Assembly: GCA_963805505.1 (NCBI GenBank)
Contig: CAWDUP010000007.1
Location: 1,006,654 to 1,070,653, forward strand
Source of the DNA: JANPBY01 sp963805505
Lineage (GTDB): Bacteria; Actinomycetota; Actinomycetes; DATJPE01
Direction: 5' to 3'
DNA length: 64,000 nucleotides
The notes beneath the pieces are model-generated. The model saw nothing but the letters and a program-made list of their open reading frames with translations, searched no databases and was not told the DNA's origin. Numbering within the stretch: position 1 is the stretch's first letter; every line of letters starts with the position of its first letter. This document shows, piece by piece, positions 7,950 to 15,897 of this stretch. The translations under genes and the position numbers were made by a program.

Positions 7950-8545
7950 TGATCGCTCCCGCGGTAGAGGCCACGCTTGTGTACGTACTGGACGACTCCG
8001 TCCGGCACCAGGTACCAGATCGGCAGGTTCTGCTCGATTCTTTCGCGACAGTCGGTACTTGATATTGCGAGCGCCGGCACCTCGACCAGGCTGACCCCGC
8101 CGATCGGCAGGCCCGGGTCGGACAAGACATGGCCAGGGCGGGTCACTCCGACGAAGTGCGCCAGGGCGACAGCCTCGTCGGCATCGCGCCAGGTGAGGAT
8201 CTGTCCTAAGGCGTCGGCGCCGGTGATGAAGAAGAGGTCCCAGTCGGGGCCACGTTCGGCCCGCAGGTCACGCAGGGTGTCGACGGTGTAGGTCGGGCCA
8301 GCGCGATCGATGTCGATCCGGCTCACCGAGAACCGCGGATTGGACGCCGTCGCGATGACCGTCATGAGGTAGCGGTCCTCGCCCGCGGTCACCTCGCGCT
8401 CGAGCTTTTGCCACGGCTGGCCAGTCGGGACGAAGACGACCTCTTCCAGGGAGAACCGCTCCGCGACCTCGCTCGCGGCGACGAGGTGGCCGTGATGGAT
8501 GGGGTCGAAGGTGCCACCCATCACACCGAGCCGTCGGGTCGCCAC
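7946..8545 (-). CDS. nadD: Nicotinate-nucleotide adenylyltransferase
   Basis: NadD joins nicotinate mononucleotide and ATP to give deamido-NAD. The 199-residue protein shows the nucleotidyltransferase signature GTFDPIHHGH at residues 11-20 and the second motif ISSTDCRERI near residue 165. The usual family length is 190-215. It is read from GTG 8545. It heads a tightly overlapping run nadD-LytR_C-rsfS-phosphatase; only the LytR_C/rsfS junction has a real gap (95 bases). Confidence 0.96.
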   Translation of the reverse strand: MATRRLGVMGGTFDPIHHGHLVAASEVAERFSLEEVVFVPTGQPWQKLEREVTAGEDRYLMTVIATASNPRFSVSRIDIDRAGPTYTVDTLRDLRAERGPDWDLFFITGADALGQILTWRDADEAVALAHFVGVTRPGHVLSDPGLPIGGVSLVEVPALAISSTDCRERIEQNLPIWYLVPDGVVQYVHKRGLYRGSDQ

Positions 8546-8606
8546 CGTCAGACGGTAGCCCGCCCGGCGGTGATCGGCCGGGAGGCGCTCAGCGGTCGGG
8601 AGGCGA

Positions 8607-8765
8607 TCAGCGGTCGCGGTTGAAGCGGGTCACCACGAACAGCAGCACGAGCAGCGCTCCCAGCGCGAGCCCGCCCGTGACCCACGGGGGAACCCGGATG
8701 GTGTCCGCCTCACCAGGAACGACGTGCGCGACCCACGTGACCGCGCTGAGTGCCTCACCAGTCAT
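8607..8765 (-). CDS. Small single-span membrane protein (52 aa)
   Basis: ATG 8765 opens a 52-residue frame ending TGA at 8607. A hydrophilic N-terminus containing PGEADTIRVPPW precedes one strong membrane span (VTGGLALGALLVLLFVVT), and the protein ends in the basic tail RFNRDR. This is the shape of the small conserved membrane proteins often found beside nadD in actinobacteria. I know no function. It is transcribed in the direction of nadD, 61 bases upstream of it, and could be the first gene of that operon. Confidence 0.7.
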   Translation of the reverse strand: MTGEALSAVTWVAHVVPGEADTIRVPPWVTGGLALGALLVLLFVVTRFNRDR

Positions 8766-8870
8766 GCCCGGAGCCTAGAGCACCGTCTGGGAAGATCCAC
8801 CGAAGGTCGGCAATCTGCCACCGATCCGGCGCGGGGGCGCACCATCTGTGGACAAGAGCAAGGAGCACTC

Positions 8871-9728
8871 ATGCGAGTGGCGTTTCTGGGGACCGGCCGC
8901 ATGGGGCTGCCGATGGCTCGCCACGTGCTCGAGGCCGGGCACGAGTTGGTGACCTGGAACCGTACGGCTGACCGGGCTGCCCCGCTGGTCGCTGCGGGCG
9001 CCACGTCGGCGGCCACCCCGGCCGACGCTTCGGCGGAGGCCGAGGTGATCGTCCTCGCGCTGTTCGGGCCGGACTCAGTGCGTTCGGTCCTCGACGGCCC
9101 CGACGGGGTCCTGGCCGGCGCCGTCGACGGGGCCCTGGTCCTCGACACGACGACGATCGGACCCAGTGACGCGCGGGGGTTCGAGGCCCTGGCCAAGCAG
9201 CACGGCCTTCGGTACGTCGATGCCCCGTTGTTCGGGTCGATCGAGCCCGCCGAGGCCGGCACGCTGGCGACGTACGTGGGCGGATCGGTCGAGGACGTCG
9301 CAGTCGCCCGCGCCGTCCTCGACTGCTGGTGCGATCCGGCCCAGGTCACCCATGTCGGCCCGGTCGGCGCGGGCGCGGCCGTCAAGGTCGTTCGCAACAT
9401 GGCCCATGGCATCGCCACGGCGGGCATCGGCGAGTGCCTCCGGCTGGCCGCCGACCTCGGCGTCCCCCGCGACCTGGCGCTGGAGGCTGTCTCCAACGGC
9501 CCGTTCTCCTGGACCTACGGCTGGCGCGGCCGCGAGATAGCCGAGCGCGACCACACCACCGTGGTGTTCAGCCTCGACCTGATGACCAAGGACCTCGCGC
9601 TCGCCGTGCAGGAGGCCGCCCGGCCGATGCCGGTTTCCGTTGCCGCGCTCGAGCAGGCGCAGGCCGCCCAGGCTGCCGGGCGTGGCTCGGAGGACTACGG
9701 CGCCCTCGCCGACTACGTCGAAGGCTGA
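8871..9728 (+). CDS. NAD(P)-dependent 3-hydroxyisobutyrate dehydrogenase-family oxidoreductase
   Basis: The 285-residue protein is a beta-hydroxyacid dehydrogenase. The N-terminal dinucleotide-binding motif is GTGRMGLPMARHVLEAGHEL. The substrate segment is DAPLFGSIEPAEAGTLA, and the catalytic-lysine motif is GPVGAGAAVKVVRNM. The Arg/Asn-rich end of the second strand (TWNRTADR) favours NADP over NAD by family rule, but this is inference. The substrate is not determinable. ATG 8871 was chosen because AAGGAG lies just upstream. It faces proA, with only 17 bases between the stops. Confidence 0.9.
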   Translation: MRVAFLGTGRMGLPMARHVLEAGHELVTWNRTADRAAPLVAAGATSAATPADASAEAEVIVLALFGPDSVRSVLDGPDGVLAGAVDGALVLDTTTIGPSDARGFEALAKQHGLRYVDAPLFGSIEPAEAGTLATYVGGSVEDVAVARAVLDCWCDPAQVTHVGPVGAGAAVKVVRNMAHGIATAGIGECLRLAADLGVPRDLALEAVSNGPFSWTYGWRGREIAERDHTTVVFSLDLMTKDLALAVQEAARPMPVSVAALEQAQAAQAAGRGSEDYGALADYVEG

Positions 9729-9745
9729 CTGCCACCTGCCGGCTG

Positions 9746-11017
9746 TCAGGGTCTGATGTGGCCGTCGCCGGTGACGACGTAGGTCGTCGAGGTGAGTTCC
9801 GGAAGGCCCATGGGGCCGCGGGCGTGCAGCTTCTGCGTGGAGATCCCGATCTCGGCCCCGAACCCGAACTCGCCACCGTCGGTGAAGCGGGTCGAAGCGT
9901 TGACCATGACGGCGGCTGCGTCGACGCCTGCGACGAACCGCTGGGAGGCGACCACCGAATCGGTGACGATGGCCTCGGTGTGCCCCGTACCCCATCGCCG
10001 GATGTGCAGCAGCGCGTCGTCGAGGCTGTCCACGACGGCCGCGGCGAGGTCCAGCGACAGAAACTCTGCGCCCCAGTCCTCCTCGGTGGCCTCGACGAAG
10101 GTCACCGGTGAGTCGGCGGCGTACGGCGCCACGCGACTGTCACCGTGCACGGTCACGCCCGACTCGGCCAGGGCGGCCAGCGCGGTCGGCAAGAACCGCT
10201 CAGCCACTCCGGCATGGACCAGCACGGTCTCGGCCGCGTTGCACACCGACACCCGATGAGTCTTGGAGTTGAGCAGGATGGCGAGCGCCTTGTCGAGGTC
10301 GGCGTGCTCGTCGACGTAGACGTGGCAGTTGCCCACCCCGGTCTCTATCACCGGGACCGTGGACCCGTCCACGACCGACCGGATGAGCGCCGCGCCACCG
10401 CGGGGGATCAGCACGTCCACCAGGCCGCGGGCGGTCATCAGGTGCTTGACGGCCTCATGGGTCTCGCCGGGTACGAGCTGGACCGAATCCGCGGGCAGCC
10501 CGGTGGCCGCCAGGGCCTCGCGCATCGCCGCGACGAGCGCCGCGTTGGACGCCGCCGCCGAGGAGGACCCGCGCAGGAGCACCGCATTACCGGACTTCAA
10601 GCCGAGCCCTGCGGCATCCACGGTGACGTTGGGGCGGGCCTCGTAGACGATCCCGACCACCCCGAGCGGCACCCGGACCTGCCGCACGGTCAGACCGTTG
10701 GGCAAGGTGAAGCCCCGCACCACCTCGCCCACCGGATCGGGCAGGTCGGCGACCTCGCGCAGAGCTTGGCTCATCGCTTCCAGCCGGTCAGGCGTCAATC
10801 TCAGGCGGTCGACGATGCCCGCAGCCGTTCCGGTGCTCTCGGCGCGAGATACGTCCGTCTCGTTCGCCGCGAGAATCGCGTCCGCGTCCGACCGCAGAGC
10901 CTGGGCCATCGCCACCAGTGCGGCGTCCTTGTCCTGGCGCGAGGCGCTCGCGAGCCGTACCGCCGCGGTCTTCGCCCGCCGCGCGGTCTCGAGCACGGCC
11001 TCGCGGTCATCCCCCAT
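9746..11017 (-). CDS. proA: Gamma-glutamyl phosphate reductase
   Basis: ProA reduces gamma-glutamyl phosphate to glutamate semialdehyde, step two of proline synthesis. The 423-residue length is normal for the family. Visible motifs are VPLGVVGIVYEARPNVT, the Rossmann loop LLRGSSSAAASN, and the catalytic cysteine in SVCNAAETVLVHAG. An in-frame TGA at 11026-11024 upstream of ATG 11017 fixes the start; no strong ribosome site is seen. It lies downstream of proB with one small gene, a hairpin and a tandem repeat in between, so its transcription may be separated from proB. Confidence 0.96.
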   Translation of the reverse strand: MGDDREAVLETARRAKTAAVRLASASRQDKDAALVAMAQALRSDADAILAANETDVSRAESTGTAAGIVDRLRLTPDRLEAMSQALREVADLPDPVGEVVRGFTLPNGLTVRQVRVPLGVVGIVYEARPNVTVDAAGLGLKSGNAVLLRGSSSAAASNAALVAAMREALAATGLPADSVQLVPGETHEAVKHLMTARGLVDVLIPRGGAALIRSVVDGSTVPVIETGVGNCHVYVDEHADLDKALAILLNSKTHRVSVCNAAETVLVHAGVAERFLPTALAALAESGVTVHGDSRVAPYAADSPVTFVEATEEDWGAEFLSLDLAAAVVDSLDDALLHIRRWGTGHTEAIVTDSVVASQRFVAGVDAAAVMVNASTRFTDGGEFGFGAEIGISTQKLHARGPMGLPELTSTTYVVTGDGHIRP

Positions 11018-11019
11018 GA

Positions 11020-11153
11020 CTGGTCACCCATCCCGCACGACTGCTCACCGACCCCGCGTACCTGCTCACCGACCCCGCGTGGCTGCTCACCGACCCCGCG
11101 TACCTGCTCACCGACCCCGCGTGGCTGCTCACCCACGCATACCTGCTCACGCC
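11020..11153. repeat. 21-bp tandem repeat upstream of proA
   Basis: Four near-perfect 21-bp units occupy 11041-11124. Each begins CTGCTCACCGACCCCGCGT and ends alternately AC or GG, so the real period is a 42-bp doublet. A degenerate unit precedes them (11020-11040), and a shortened unit plus a fragment follow (11125-11153). The array stops three bases before the proA start codon, so copy number would alter the proA 5' leader. It encodes nothing convincing in any frame. Confidence 0.9.
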
Positions 11154-11202
11154 TTCAGGATAACGAGCGCCGGACAGCGAGCGGCACCGTCGCCCCCACC
11201 CC

Positions 11203-11300
11203 CGCGCTTCACCCAGCAGGGCGCCCTTGGGACGGTGCCCAAACCCGGACATACCTGGCTTTTCAGTCAGCCAAAAGGGCGGCCCACTGGGTGAAGCGCG
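11203..11300. repeat. Long imperfect inverted repeat between two genes
   Basis: A perfect 14-bp pair, CGCGCTTCACCCAG at 11203-11216 and its complement at 11287-11300, encloses a symmetric 5x5 mismatch. A second 7-bp pair follows inside it (11222-11228 with 11275-11281). The roughly 46-base loop contains a further small hairpin (11227-11231 with 11238-11242). It lies just downstream of the 131-residue gene and upstream of proA. It could act as a terminator or be a remnant of a small non-coding mobile repeat. Confidence 0.8.
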
Positions 11301-11314
11301 AAAGGTTTGGGGGG

Positions 11315-11710
11315 TTAGAAGGGGCGTACGGCTCCGGCCGGTACCAGTCGGACCGCGAGCTCGCCGGCGTGGCCGCGCCGCTGGAAGGTGCCGCGGTCGA
11401 CCACCTCGAGCCCCACGACGTCCCAGGCCGGCAGGCCCGCCGAAGCCCGATGCGTCTCCCACAGCCGCAGCGCCAAGATCGCGGCGTCGGCGACGTCGAC
11501 GGCTTCCTCCCAGTAGGACACCTCCGCCCGATCGGCGGCGTAGCGGCCGTTGAGCAGGAACGGGTGCTCGTGCGAGAGCTGCTCCAGAGCGGTGCGGATG
11601 ACCGACGGCTCAACCCCCTCCCCCGCGACGGTGAGGGTGACGTGCCACATGGCGGCATCGTCGACGCTGGTGCCGCCCTCGGCGCCCACCACCCCTTCCG
11701 GATCGTCCAC
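11315..11710 (-). CDS. Conserved hypothetical protein between proB and proA (131 aa)
   Basis: I recognise no named domain. The protein is soluble and acidic, with a conserved-looking centre: VTLTVAGEGVEPSVIRTAL, HEHPFLLNGRYAADRAEV, and the helix AILALRLWETHRASAGLPAW. Proteins of this shape with the WETH/GLP segment are common next to proline genes in actinobacteria. The start is ATG 11710. Convincing codon use and its place in the same direction as proB support a real gene. Its function is unknown. Confidence 0.75.
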   Translation of the reverse strand: MDDPEGVVGAEGGTSVDDAAMWHVTLTVAGEGVEPSVIRTALEQLSHEHPFLLNGRYAADRAEVSYWEEAVDVADAAILALRLWETHRASAGLPAWDVVGLEVVDRGTFQRRGHAGELAVRLVPAGAVRPF

Positions 11711-11772
11711 GACACCTCCAGGGTCAGCGCACCAGTGCGGTCGACCGTTCCCGTGACGGATCTAGCGGCGGC

Positions 11773-12897
11773 TCACCGACGCAAGAGCACCAGGTCGTCG
11801 CGGTGCACGACCTCACGCTCGTACGCCGGTCCGAGCTCACGAGCCAGGTCACGGGTCGACCGGCCCAAGAGCCCGGGCAGTTCGGTCACTCCAAAGTTGA
11901 CCAGCCCGCGGGCCACTGCGTAGCCACTTTCGTCGAGAAGGTCCACCGGATCGCCCGCTTCGAAGTCACCGTCGACCCCGGTGATGCCCGCTGGAAGGAG
12001 AGACAAACGCCGTTCGACCACAGCCAGGACAGCCCCTGGGTCCAGCCACAGCCGACCGCGCGGCGTCGCGGCGTGCGCGAGCCACAGCAGGCGCGTGCGT
12101 GTTCGGGCACCGGTCGGCGTGAAGCACGTGCCGACCTCGTCGCCGGCCAACGCCGCGGCGGCGTGCGCCGTCGATGCCAAGACCACGTGCATGCCGGCCC
12201 CCGTCGCGATCCGAGCGGCCTCGACCTTCGTGGCCATTCCGCCCGTCCCGACACCCGCGCCGCCGCGCTTGCCCAGCAGCACACCTGCCAGGTCGGCATC
12301 GCCGGCAACCACGGTGAGGCGCCGTGTGCCGCTCCGCGCCGGGTCGGCGTCGTGGAGACCGTCCACGTCGGACAGGAGGACCAGGAGGTCGGCATGCAGC
12401 AGGTGGGCCACCAGCGCCGCCAACCGATCGTTGTCGCCTACCCGAATCTCATCCGTCGCGACCGTGTCGTTCTCGTTGACGACGGGGACGATGCCCAGCT
12501 CCAGCAAGCGATACAGCGTCCGTTGAGCGTTGCGGTAGTGCGCCCGTCGAACCACATCGGCGGCGGTCAGCAGCACCTGACCGACCTGCGCGCCGTGGGC
12601 AGCGAACGCCTCGGTGTAGCGATGGACGAGTGCGCCCTGGCCGACGCTTGCGGCGGCCTGCTGGGTTGCCAGGTCACGGGGTCGACGCTTGAGGCCCAAG
12701 GGTGCGAGCCCCGCCGCGATCGCTCCAGAGGAGACGAGCACCACCTCGTGGCCCCGGGCACGGTGGGCCGCGAGCACGTCGACCAGCGACCGTACGGCCG
12801 CGTCGTCGATCGAACCGGCCGGCGTCGTGATCGAGGACGAGCCCACCTTGACGACGACTCTGTGGGCCGCGGCCACCTCTGGACGGGCCACGTTCAC
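11773..12897 (-). CDS. proB: Glutamate 5-kinase with C-terminal PUA domain
   Basis: ProB phosphorylates glutamate, the first and usually proline-inhibited step of proline synthesis. The 374-residue protein has an amino-acid-kinase domain (VVVKVGSSSITTPAG at the N-terminus, then VVLVSSGAIAAGL and NENDTVATDEIRVGDNDRL). A C-terminal PUA domain covers about residues 280-370. GTG 12897 overlaps the obg stop as GTGA and sits directly before the kinase core; the longer upstream frame is obg read out of phase. It belongs to the rplU-rpmA-obg-proB unit. Confidence 0.95.
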   Translation of the reverse strand: MNVARPEVAAAHRVVVKVGSSSITTPAGSIDDAAVRSLVDVLAAHRARGHEVVLVSSGAIAAGLAPLGLKRRPRDLATQQAAASVGQGALVHRYTEAFAAHGAQVGQVLLTAADVVRRAHYRNAQRTLYRLLELGIVPVVNENDTVATDEIRVGDNDRLAALVAHLLHADLLVLLSDVDGLHDADPARSGTRRLTVVAGDADLAGVLLGKRGGAGVGTGGMATKVEAARIATGAGMHVVLASTAHAAAALAGDEVGTCFTPTGARTRTRLLWLAHAATPRGRLWLDPGAVLAVVERRLSLLPAGITGVDGDFEAGDPVDLLDESGYAVARGLVNFGVTELPGLLGRSTRDLARELGPAYEREVVHRDDLVLLRR

Positions 12898-14249
12898 CCG
12901 CGGCCGTCCAGCCTCAGATCCGTGCCCCGCGGGCCGGGCAGGTTGCCCGAACCGGCCTCGATCGTTGGCTCCCAGTCGAAGACCCAACCGTCCTCCCCGC
13001 CGATGACGACCTCGGCGCCGGGCTGTGCGCCCAGCTCGACGAGCTTGGCCTCGATCCCGATCCGGGCGAGCCGGTCGGCGAGGTAGCCGACCGCCTCGTC
13101 GTTGCTGAAGTCGGTCTGCCGCATCCATCGTTCGGGACGCTCGCCGCGCACCCGAAACCGTTCGCCCTCCCGAGTCACCGTGAAGTCGGCGTCGTTGACG
13201 GCCTTGGGCCGCAGCACGATGCGGGGCGCCTCGGTGTCGACCTCGGCCGCTCTCGCTTCCGCGACCATCGCCGCCATGGCGAAGGTCAGCTCGCGCAGTC
13301 CTTCCTGCGAGACCGCCGACACGGCGAAGACCGGGTAGCCACGCTCTTCGAGGATCGGGGTGACCAGCTCGGCGAGCTCACGCCCTTCCGGGACGTCGAC
13401 CTTGTTGAGGGCCACCAGCCGGGGACGGTCGGCGAGCCCGCCGTACTCCGCCAGCTCGGCTTCGATGACATCCAGGTCGCTCACCGGGTCGCGACCGGGC
13501 TCGAGCGTTGCGCAGTCGAGCACGTGAACCAGCGCGGCGCAGCGCTCGACGTGCCGCAGGAACTCAAGCCCCAGGCCTTTGCCCTCGCTCGCTCCGGGGA
13601 TCAGGCCGGGCACGTCGGCCACGGTGTAACGGACGTCCCCTGCCCGGACGACGCCGAGGTTGGGAGCCAGCGTCGTGAACGGATAATCAGCGACCTTCGG
13701 ACGCGCGGCGGAGATCGACGCCACGAGGCTGGACTTGCCCGCACTGGGATATCCGACCAGGCCGATGTCGGCCACGGTCTTCAGCTCCAGCACCACGTCA
13801 CCTGACCACCCGGGCTCGCCGAGAAGCGCGAAACCAGGGGCCTTGCGTCGTTGGCTGGCCAGGGCCGCGTTGCCGAGACCGCCCCGGCCGCCGGCGGCAA
13901 TGACGTACGTCATCCCGGCGCCGAGCAGGTCGACGAGAACCTCGCCGTCCTCGGCGCGCACGATCGTGCCGTTCGGCACGGGGAGCACGAGATCCTCACC
14001 GTTGGCGCCATTGCGGTGCGCGCCCTGGCCGGGCTTGCCGGAGGTCGCCTTCCGATGGGGCGCGTGGTGGTAGTCGAGCAGCGTGGTGACGTTGGGGTCG
14101 ACCACGAGGATCACATCGCCGCCGTTCCCGCCGTTGCCGCCGTCGGGGCCGCCGAGCGGCTTGAACTTCTCCCGGTGGACCGAGGCGCAGCCGTGCCCGC
14201 CGTTGCCGGAGGCGACGTGGAGCACGACGTGGTCGACGAACGTCGTCAC
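12894..14249 (-). CDS. obg: Obg/CgtA GTPase
   Basis: Obg is a ribosome-associated GTPase for 50S maturation and growth control. The 451-residue protein shows the glycine-rich Obg fold (GGPDGGNGGNGGDVILVVD), the GTPase P-loop GYPSAGKSSL, the G3 segment VADVPGLIPGAS, and NKVD. A C-terminal OCT domain follows, typical of the actinobacterial and firmicute form. I chose GTG 14249, which has AGGAGG ten bases upstream; the 22 extra residues before it look unrelated. The gene follows rpmA and overlaps proB. Confidence 0.96.
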   Translation of the reverse strand: MTTFVDHVVLHVASGNGGHGCASVHREKFKPLGGPDGGNGGNGGDVILVVDPNVTTLLDYHHAPHRKATSGKPGQGAHRNGANGEDLVLPVPNGTIVRAEDGEVLVDLLGAGMTYVIAAGGRGGLGNAALASQRRKAPGFALLGEPGWSGDVVLELKTVADIGLVGYPSAGKSSLVASISAARPKVADYPFTTLAPNLGVVRAGDVRYTVADVPGLIPGASEGKGLGLEFLRHVERCAALVHVLDCATLEPGRDPVSDLDVIEAELAEYGGLADRPRLVALNKVDVPEGRELAELVTPILEERGYPVFAVSAVSQEGLRELTFAMAAMVAEARAAEVDTEAPRIVLRPKAVNDADFTVTREGERFRVRGERPERWMRQTDFSNDEAVGYLADRLARIGIEAKLVELGAQPGAEVVIGGEDGWVFDWEPTIEAGSGNLPGPRGTDLRLDGRG

Positions 14250-14351
14250 GGCCGGGTCACCTCCTGGTTCGGGTCGCGTCGGTTGCTGCGGAAAGAAGAA
14301 GGGCGGCGACCCCATGCCGGGGTGCCGCCCATCTGGTGGTCAGGATCGACC

Positions 14352-14615
14352 TCAGGCGGAGGTCTCCGCCGGAACGATGTTGACCACGCGGCGACCACGC
14401 CGGGAGCCGAACTCCACGGCCCCCGCCTGGAGCGCGAACAGCGTGTCATCGTCGCCGCGCCCAACGCCGGTGCCGGGGTGGAAGTGCGTGCCACGCTGGC
14501 GGACGATGATCTCTCCGGCGTTGACGAGCTGGCCGCCGAAGCGCTTGACGCCGAGTCGCTGAGAGTTGGAGTCCCGCCCGTTTCGGGTCGAGCTTGCGCC
14601 CTTTTTGTGTGCCAT
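14352..14615 (-). CDS. rpmA: 50S ribosomal protein bL27
   Basis: The 87-residue protein begins MAHKKGASSTRNGRDSNSQ, the classic bL27 N-terminus that reaches towards the peptidyl transferase centre. There is no cleavable extension as in firmicutes. The body matches the family: GGQLVNAGEIIVRQRGT and HPGTGVGRGDDDTLFAL. It lies between rplU and obg. Confidence 0.98.
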   Translation of the reverse strand: MAHKKGASSTRNGRDSNSQRLGVKRFGGQLVNAGEIIVRQRGTHFHPGTGVGRGDDDTLFALQAGAVEFGSRRGRRVVNIVPAETSA

Positions 14616-14666
14616 CGGTCTGCCTCTGTCGTCTCTGGGTGGTTTCGCGTGCGGTGGTTTGGGGGG

Positions 14667-15020
14667 CTACTTCGACGTGGACTTCGTTGTCGACTTCGCT
14701 GTCGACTTCGATGTCGACCCGATGCCGGTGACCCGGACGAGCGTCAGCTTGGAACGGTGGCCCATCCGCTTGCGATAGCCGGTCTTGTTCTTGTACTTCA
14801 AGATGTCGATCTTCGGCCCCTTCGTGGCGCTCAAGATCTCACCGGTCACGCTGACCTGGGCCAGCGACTTGGCGTCGGAGGTGACCGAGTCACCGTCGAC
14901 GAGAAGCAGGGCCGGGAAAACCACCTCGGAGCCAGGATCCCCGGGCTGCCGGTCGATCTCGATGACATCGCCGACGGCGACCTTCTCCTGACGGCCACCG
15001 GCGCGAACGATCGCGTACAC
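14667..15020 (-). CDS. rplU: 50S ribosomal protein bL21 with Ser/Thr/Lys-repeat tail
   Basis: The first hundred residues are a standard bL21: VYAIVRAGGRQEKVAVGDVI, then KIDILKYKNKTGYRKRMGHR. At 117 residues it is longer than the usual 101-104 because of a repetitive tail (STSKSTAKSTTKSTSK). The start is GTG 15020 with AGGGAG upstream; the longer frame before it is noncoding here. It is the first gene of rplU-rpmA-obg-proB, served by the promoter at 15124-15152. Confidence 0.96.
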   Translation of the reverse strand: MYAIVRAGGRQEKVAVGDVIEIDRQPGDPGSEVVFPALLLVDGDSVTSDAKSLAQVSVTGEILSATKGPKIDILKYKNKTGYRKRMGHRSKLTLVRVTGIGSTSKSTAKSTTKSTSK

Positions 15021-15123
15021 CGCGGACTCCCTGCTTTCGCCTGTCGTGATTTGAGCGTTCCCCGAGCACGCCACAAGAGGGCGGGCACACAGGGGAACGG
15101 CGCGCTGCGCACGCCGACGCTCT

Positions 15124-15152
15124 AGGGTACGGGTCCCTCGTTCGAGGGTCAA
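15124..15152 (-). promoter_or_regulatory. Primary-sigma promoter for rplU-rpmA-obg-proB
   Basis: On the minus strand TTGACC (15152-15147) and TACCCT (15129-15124) are separated by exactly 17 bases. Both match the housekeeping -35 and -10 hexamers of actinobacteria. The -10 lies about 100 bases before the rplU start, leaving room for a leader in which I see no known element. Confidence 0.7.
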
Positions 15153-15216
15153 AACGCCCGGATTCGAAGCAATCCCCCCAGCCAGTCTCCGGGCCCGACC
15201 CCAACCCTCGCGCCGG

Positions 15217-15897
15217 TCAGGCCAGCGTGGATCCGCCCACGGGTGAGGGTACGAGGCGCACGACCCGATCCGCGACGACCCCGGCCTCGGCAGCGTCGTG
15301 CGTGACATGGATCGCCGGCGTCCCGAGGCGCTTGAGAAGCCCACGTACGTCGGCGGCCAACCGATCGCGGAGATCACGATCCAGAGCGCCGAACGGCTCA
15401 TCGAGCAGGAGCAGCCGGGGACTTGGGGCGAGTGCGCGCGCCAGCGCAACCCGCTGCGCCTCACCGCCGGACAGGGTCGCCACCGAACGCGAGCCATGGT
15501 CGGGCAGCTCGACCAACGACAACAGCTCCGCCACCCGCGGGCCGCGCTCCGCCCGTGGCGTCCCCGATGCCGCCAGGCCGTACGCCACGTTCGCCGCCAC
15601 GTCGAGGTGCGGGAACAGCACTGCGTCCTGGAATACCAGCCCGAAGCCCCTGCGGTGCGGAGGTGTCGCCGACAGCGACTCACCGTTCCAACACACAGTC
15701 CCCGCATCAGGAGCGAGCAGGCCGGCGACCACCCGCAACAGCGAGGACTTCCCCGAGCCGCTCGGCCCGAGCAGCGCCACGATCTCCTCGCGGCCCACCT
15801 CGAGATTCACCTGACGCAACAGCGGACGCTGGTCGTAGGACACCTCGACCCCGGCCAGCGCGAGCCCGCCCTGGCCGACCGATGCGCTACCGGTCAC
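15217..15897 (-). CDS. Thiamine-type ABC transporter ATP-binding protein
   Basis: The 226-residue ATPase has Walker A (GPSGSGKSSL), Q-loop (LVFQDAVLFPHLDVAANV), the signature LSGGEAQRVALARAL, Walker B with D-loop (LLLLDEPFGALD) and the switch His (HVTHDAAEA). It powers the permease next to it. The substrate, thiamine or its phosphates, is assigned from the TPP riboswitch heading the operon and from the binding protein. GTG 15897 overlaps the permease stop as GTGA. It is the last gene of the three. Confidence 0.92.
   Translation of the reverse strand: MTGSASVGQGGLALAGVEVSYDQRPLLRQVNLEVGREEIVALLGPSGSGKSSLLRVVAGLLAPDAGTVCWNGESLSATPPHRRGFGLVFQDAVLFPHLDVAANVAYGLAASGTPRAERGPRVAELLSLVELPDHGSRSVATLSGGEAQRVALARALAPSPRLLLLDEPFGALDRDLRDRLAADVRGLLKRLGTPAIHVTHDAAEAGVVADRVVRLVPSPVGGSTLA

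Noticed and set aside
11020..11153. CRISPR array
   Set aside because: Units are contiguous, with no spacers, and no cas gene is present.
11007..11462. Repeat protein encoded by the 21-bp array (VSRYAGSVSSHAGS-type)
   Set aside because: The frame arises only because the unit length is a multiple of three. It covers the inverted repeat and antisense sequence, and other frames are equally open.
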